From the NCBI RefSeq assembly GCF_014904755.1, contig NZ_JACZFQ010000056.1, positions 1 through 64,000 of the forward strand: a stretch of 64,000 nucleotides of DNA, written 5' to 3'. The position numbers were made by a program, and so were the translations under genes. This DNA comes from Neoluteolibacter marinus (GTDB lineage: Bacteria; Verrucomicrobiota; Verrucomicrobiia; Verrucomicrobiales; Akkermansiaceae). Positions 59,981 to 64,000 of this stretch are shown in pieces; positions within the stretch are counted from its first letter, which is position 1; every line of letters begins with the position of its first letter. Under the pieces are notes generated by a model, which saw only the letters and a list, made by a program, of their open reading frames with translations, was not told the DNA's origin and did not search any database.

Positions 59981-62569
59981 CTACGGGTTCGCCTCGAAGA
60001 ACTCCTCGCGGAAGAAGTACTTCGGATCGGCGGGCGGGGCGAGGAGGAGGTCGAGGGTTTGCACGGTGCGGCCGCCGGTGCTGGAGGAGCCCTGAATCGT
60101 GTAGTCGATGCCATTGACCATTCCGAGCCAGGTCAGGAGATCTGTCGACTTCTGGAACTCGACGAAGACATCCACCGCGTTGTCGCGGTAGCCGAAGGTG
60201 AGCTGGGTGCCCTCGAGCATCGGGTAGTACGACGGGTCGTGCGGCGTGAGCGGGTCGGCACCGAGGGCGTAGTCCTCGTAGTTGGTGTGGCCGTTGCCGT
60301 TGTCGTCGTCGGTCTTGAGCAAGCCCGGGTGGAGGGTCTCGAAGGTGACCAGGAATCCCTCGTAGGCCCCGAGGTCGATGGTGCCACTCTGGATGCGGGA
60401 GTTGCCGGCGATGTCGAGGGCTTCGCTGTTGGCGCCGTTGTCGCCGGCATCGAGGGCCGGGGAGCCGGTGAGGAGCCGCAGGTCGCCGCCGGTGGTGGGC
60501 GCGGTGGCCGGGTCGACTTCGAGGACGAAGCGCGGATCGTTGAGGGGATCGGTGCCGTCGAGGCTGGTGCCGCCGGGTGCGAGTCCCTCGATGAGGCAGT
60601 GGTCGTAGGTCGGGGTGGATGCGTTGTTGGAAACCGACGCGGAGTTGTTCCAGACAATGCAGTTGGTGAAAGCGGGGCCGGAGGAATTGGCGTTGAGGAT
60701 GGCGGCTCCCTGGTTTCCGGAGAAGGTGCAGTTGATCATCCCGGGCGAGGCGTCGTTGTTGGTCATCGCACCACCGAAGGTGCCACGGTTTCCGGAGAAG
60801 ACACAGTTGACGTAGGTGGGGTTGGCGTGGGTGAGATGATAGACGCCTCCTCCCTGATTGGCCTCATTGCCGGCGATGATGCACCTTGAAATGCTCGGCG
60901 AGGCACTGCGGAGGAACATGCCGCCGCCGCGGAGATCCGAACCCGTGCCGTCGGCATTGCCGGCGGTGATGGTGAAGCCACTCAGGACGGTGGCGCGGGT
61001 GACGGGGGAGACGGAGCCGTCGGCGAAGAGGACATGGTAGGCATTCTCCGAGTTGTCTCCACCGGAGGCGTCGTCGCCCGTCAGGTCGCCGGAGAGGACG
61101 GTCGGGTGGGTGGCGGGATCCGGGGTGCCGCCGCCGGTGGGATAGCCCCCGAAGAGGAGGAGGTCTTGATCGAGGGAGAAGCTGACGCTGCGACCGTCGC
61201 CGCCGACGCGCTCGAGGCTGGGCAGGTAGGTGCCCCGGGCGATCCGGATTTCCTGGCCTTCGGTGGCGGCGGAGAGGGCATCCTGGAGGTCGTCGTAGGC
61301 GGTGGCCCAGCTGAGGCCGTCGCCGGCTGCGACGGTCTCATCGACGTAGAGGACGCCTTGCTGCTCGTGGGCGCCAAGGTCGATGGTGGCGACCTTGCGG
61401 GGGTAACCGGAGAGGTCGGTGGCCTCGCTGTTGGCGGTGTCATCGCCAGCGTCGATGACGGGGGAACCGGCGCGGAGGCGGAGGTCGCCGGCGGTGGTGG
61501 GAGCGGCAGCGGGATCGACTTCGAGGACGAAGAGCGGGTCGTTGGCTGCGCTGGTTCCGTCGAGGTTGCCGGTGCCGGCCGGGTCACGCCCCTGGATCAG
61601 GCAATGGGCGTAGGTGATGCTGGAGGGGTTGACATCGGAAACGGAAGAAGCCGCCGTGCCGGTGCCGGTGGAGTCCCGGTTGTTCCAGATGATGCTGTTG
61701 GTGAGCGAGGCGCTTGCTCCGTTGTACAACCCGCCTCCGAGGTTGCCCGCATGGTTCCCGGAGAAGGAGCAGCTGATAAGTGAGGGGGAGCCGCCATTCA
61801 CAAAGCACCCGCCGCCATGTCCTGAATTGGCGCGGTTCCCCGTGAAGGAACACTGGGTGAAGGTCGGCGAAGACCCGATATCGGCATTGAACGCGGCTCC
61901 CCCGCTCGTGGTGGCACGGTTGCCTGCGAAGGAGCAGTTCGTGAACGCGGGTGACGAGGAGTTGGTGGTGTACAGGCCGCCGCCGAATACGGCCAGGTTT
62001 CCCGTGATCCGGCAGTTCCGGACCGTGGGGGAAGCCGCGGTGAGAAAGAGTCCGCTGCCACTGGCGATCACAGTGATTCCACCATCGGCCCGGCCTGCGG
62101 TGACGGTGAAGCCGTCGAGGACGGTGGTGGCGGTGACGGACGTGCCGGTGACGACATGGTAGGCGTTGTCGGTGGGACCGGTGCCGTCGTCGTCCTGGAG
62201 GAGGTCGCCGGAGAGGATGGTGGGGCGGGCGGCCGGGTCGCGGTCGGTGAGAAGGGTGGCGCTGCCGTCCGCAGGAAAGCCGCCGTAGAGTTCGACCCCA
62301 TCGGCGAGGGCGAAGCTGCTGCTGCGGTCGTCCGCCACCGCGCTGCCGCCTTCGTCCGGATAGTAGGTTCCTTCGGCGACCCAGATTTCGTCACCGGCAG
62401 AGGCGGCGGCGAGGGCATCCTGCAGGGTGGGATAGGCGTCGGTCCAGGAGCTGCCGTCGTCGGCACCGGTGGCGCCGGCATCGACATAGCGGGTGGCGGC
62501 GTGGAGCGGAGCGAGGAAGCAGACCGCGGCGATCAAGATGCCGGCGGACCGGGAGGAATCGGTTTTCAT
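59981..62569 (-). CDS. Exported parallel beta-helix protein with two anchor-Q modules
   Basis: 862 residues with signal peptide (MKTDSSRSAGILIAAVCFLA, PLHA). Two beta-helix modules, each opening like those of the 6381 protein: RYVDAGATGADDGSSWTDAY and LYVDETVAAGDGLSWATAYD. They contain TVRNCRITGN, FTNCSFAGNRATTSGG, GMINCTFSGNQG turns and end in LRLRAGSPVIDAGDDTANSE...IDLGAHEQ and LRLLTGSPALDAGDNGANSE...IDLGAYE. The C-terminus has DDDNGNGHTNYEDYALGADP and a strand-rich tail ending DPKYFFREEFFEANP. Probable surface adhesin related to the gene at 6381 and possibly paralogous by duplication. The Met at 62569 is chosen for the signal peptide. Confidence 0.87.
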   Translation of the reverse strand: MKTDSSRSAGILIAAVCFLAPLHAATRYVDAGATGADDGSSWTDAYPTLQDALAAASAGDEIWVAEGTYYPDEGGSAVADDRSSSFALADGVELYGGFPADGSATLLTDRDPAARPTILSGDLLQDDDGTGPTDNAYHVVTGTSVTATTVLDGFTVTAGRADGGITVIASGSGLFLTAASPTVRNCRITGNLAVFGGGLYTTNSSSPAFTNCSFAGNRATTSGGAAFNADIGSSPTFTQCSFTGNRANSGHGGGCFVNGGSPSLISCSFSGNHAGNLGGGLYNGASASLTNSIIWNNRDSTGTGTAASSVSDVNPSSITYAHCLIQGRDPAGTGNLDGTSAANDPLFVLEVDPAAAPTTAGDLRLRAGSPVIDAGDDTANSEATDLSGYPRKVATIDLGAHEQQGVLYVDETVAAGDGLSWATAYDDLQDALSAATEGQEIRIARGTYLPSLERVGGDGRSVSFSLDQDLLLFGGYPTGGGTPDPATHPTVLSGDLTGDDASGGDNSENAYHVLFADGSVSPVTRATVLSGFTITAGNADGTGSDLRGGGMFLRSASPSISRCIIAGNEANQGGGVYHLTHANPTYVNCVFSGNRGTFGGAMTNNDASPGMINCTFSGNQGAAILNANSSGPAFTNCIVWNNSASVSNNASTPTYDHCLIEGLAPGGTSLDGTDPLNDPRFVLEVDPATAPTTGGDLRLLTGSPALDAGDNGANSEALDIAGNSRIQSGTIDLGAYEGFLVTFETLHPGLLKTDDDNGNGHTNYEDYALGADPLTPHDPSYYPMLEGTQLTFGYRDNAVDVFVEFQKSTDLLTWLGMVNGIDYTIQGSSSTGGRTVQTLDLLLAPPADPKYFFREEFFEANP

Positions 62570-62796
62570 GGCGACGAGGGGGTGTCCGGCCACGAGGGCC
62601 TGTATTCGAGCCTGCGAAGCTAGGGAGCCGGGGCACCGACGGGAACTCAAAACGTGCCGTCGGACCGGCCTCTGCCTGCGCGCTGCCGACGCCGCGAACG
62701 AGTCGCGATGAGGAGCGCACCCACCGATCGGGTGCCACGCGGTCATTGCCCCGACTGATTGGATGGAGGAAATGAAAACGATGAGGTTTTACATTG

Positions 62797-62815
62797 ACTG
62801 AATCATTCATTCAGT
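62797..62815. promoter_or_regulatory. TetR-type palindromic operator
   Basis: ACTGAAT-CATTC-ATTCAGT, a perfect 7-bp inverted repeat with a 5-base centre, in the AT-rich part of the gap between the divergent genes starting at 62569 and 62937. Size and form are those of TetR-family operators. No TetR gene is in the window, so the regulator may lie beyond the right edge. TTGACT (62794-62799) inside it resembles a -35 hexamer. Confidence 0.5.
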
Positions 62816-62936
62816 GAAGCGTGCCGCCATGCCAGCCCTCGCCGATCGAGGTGGAAGGGGCACTCCGTGTGGAGCCCTGAAGCGACAGTCTCCTGGCAGT
62901 TTCCATTCATCCGATTCACCCCAACCGGTCCGCCCC

Positions 62937-64000
62937 ATGTCCCTTCAAGTACCTGCGTTCCAGAGAGCAGCGATTGCCTGCCTGGCCCTCATGTTCAGCG
63001 TCTCCTTTCCTGCCCGGGCCGATCTGACCCGGCTGCTGGAGTACGTTCCCGACGATGCGGCCTTGGTTCTGGGCTCCAATGGGTTCAACCCGGAGGATCC
63101 CGCCCACAGCGAGTCGAAGCTCGCTTCCTTGCTGAAAAGGTCGGACTTGCCCGGAGGGATCGCCGCCGTCGGGGAATCGCTGTCGCAGTTGCCGCGATAC
63201 CGGGAACTGCTGGACAGGATGCCGCCCTCGTTCCGGGATCCTCTGGGCGACCCTCACGGCATCCTGGCCCGGATGCCGGTGGTGTTGTTCGTCAACGACG
63301 TGGCCCCCGATCCGTCCGGATCCCTTTCCGTGTCCGCAGGTCTCCTGTTCGAGCCGCGCAATGAAGCCCAGCGAAGGGCGGTCGGAACCGCCTTGTCGGT
63401 CGCGCAGATCGGCTTGATCAACCGCCATGCTCCGGCCGATCGGGTCCAGTTCGTCAATGGCAACTCGTGCCTGGGTTTGACGGTCAAGGCCAAGGTCGCG
63501 GCCCATCCGGACGAGAGCTTCGGACGTTCGGTCCGCCTGCAGGAAGCCTTGGCCCAGACCATGGCCAAACCGGATCTGCTGATGTTCGCGGAGGTGCCGC
63601 GCGTCCTTCAACAGACCCAGGCACTCATCGGGGCGAGGTCAGGGGACGGGGATGCGGCGAACTTCGGGAAGGTGACGTCCGCGATGGGCTTGGAGGGGCT
63701 CGGCCGCGCGGTCTGGACCGCCGGATTCGACCAGACCCAGTGGCGATCCGCCGGTTGGCTGGAGGCTCCGGCTCCGCGCGGTGGCGTGGTGTCTTTCCTC
63801 GACCAGCAATCATCCCCCCTGCCGTTGGAGGCGCTGCAAGTCACCACCCCCCGCACCACCTGGGTGCATGTCAGCCGTCTGAACGTGTTAGGGGCCTTGG
63901 TCAATGTTGTCACCACCCGGGCGGCGATGAATGAAGGCGATGGCACGCAAGCCCTGATGGCCCGAGCCGGGGGCGGCGCCGAGGAAATGCGCGCGGCCGG
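62937..64000 (+). CDS. Exported protein of unknown function, 3' end cut by window edge
   Basis: An uninterrupted frame from ATG at 62937 to the right edge (354 codons seen). Signal peptide MSLQVPAFQRAAIACLALMF, SVSFPARA, then a beta/alpha domain: LTRLLEYVPDDAALVLGSNG, KLASLLKRSDLPGGIAAVGE, ARMPVVLFVNDVAPDPSGSL, RLQEALAQTMAKPDLLMFAE, VSFLDQQSSPLPLEALQVTT. The layout (VPDDA, then long alpha/beta repeats) recalls DUF3352-type exported proteins of this phylum, which is only a resemblance. Divergent from the beta-helix gene, with the TetR-type palindrome between. Confidence 0.75.
   Translation, partial: MSLQVPAFQRAAIACLALMFSVSFPARADLTRLLEYVPDDAALVLGSNGFNPEDPAHSESKLASLLKRSDLPGGIAAVGESLSQLPRYRELLDRMPPSFRDPLGDPHGILARMPVVLFVNDVAPDPSGSLSVSAGLLFEPRNEAQRRAVGTALSVAQIGLINRHAPADRVQFVNGNSCLGLTVKAKVAAHPDESFGRSVRLQEALAQTMAKPDLLMFAEVPRVLQQTQALIGARSGDGDAANFGKVTSAMGLEGLGRAVWTAGFDQTQWRSAGWLEAPAPRGGVVSFLDQQSSPLPLEALQVTTPRTTWVHVSRLNVLGALVNVVTTRAAMNEGDGTQALMARAGGGAEEMRAA

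Overview
The window looks like a high-GC chromosome segment of a Verrucomicrobiota bacterium (Verrucomicrobiales-like; this is inferred from gene content, and no rRNA or other marker gene is present). The signs are many large exported parallel beta-helix, FG-GAP and choice-of-anchor proteins, several of which carry a C-terminal D-x-N-x-D-G...EYAF-type segment; a two-component sensor with a beta-propeller input; an SHD1-type peptide; and ECF sigma factors with their family-typical operons. No tRNA, rRNA or CRISPR array was seen.

Layout. 0-3.1 kb: a cut exported BNR-like protein, DUF2164, a CHAP-like hydrolase, a small exported protein and a stand-alone receiver protein. 3.3-12.3 kb: two very large exported beta-helix proteins, followed by a coupled LuxR-type regulator and propeller histidine kinase (12.4-16.0 kb). 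16.1-22 kb: an exported esterase, an exported protein, an Hcp-fold protein with a signal peptide paired with a calcium-repeat protein, and a LuxR-type regulator. 22.3-23.7 kb: an ECF41 sigma factor with its carboxymuconolactone-decarboxylase partner and a recognisable ECF41-type promoter. 23.8-28 kb: a metallo-beta-lactamase-fold protein, a TMEM43-like membrane protein with a TerB-like tail, and two paralogous lipoproteins. 27.9-41.7 kb: four more large exported proteins interspersed with a Crp/Fnr regulator, a fasciclin protein, FxsA and a small membrane protein.

41.9-53.8 kb is the accessory part. It holds a gene remnant, a SLOG-TIR fusion (a probable NAD-signalling or anti-phage protein) with a 4-base-overlapping small ORF, a glycosidase-like exported protein, a three-hairpin palindrome array, and a two-gene module (DUF900-type alpha/beta hydrolase plus an 11-TM protein with a periplasmic-binding-like domain). 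A decayed M16 peptidase gene, a tandem 103-bp repeat with dispersed copies of a GCCTGTCCCTT motif, a protein with six 60-bp coding repeats and a single-TM protein follow.

53.8-58.1 kb is an eight-gene minus-strand operon of the ECF42 type: DUF1579, three YCII/DGPF proteins, VOC, DUF1428, SRPBCC, then the sigma factor. It is followed by an IS transposase remnant, a DUF4394 protein, a third beta-helix protein, and a cut exported protein at the right edge. Three copies of an 83-bp palindromic element with a constant 33-nt interior lie in gene-free gaps at 1.9, 18.8 and 22.1 kb.
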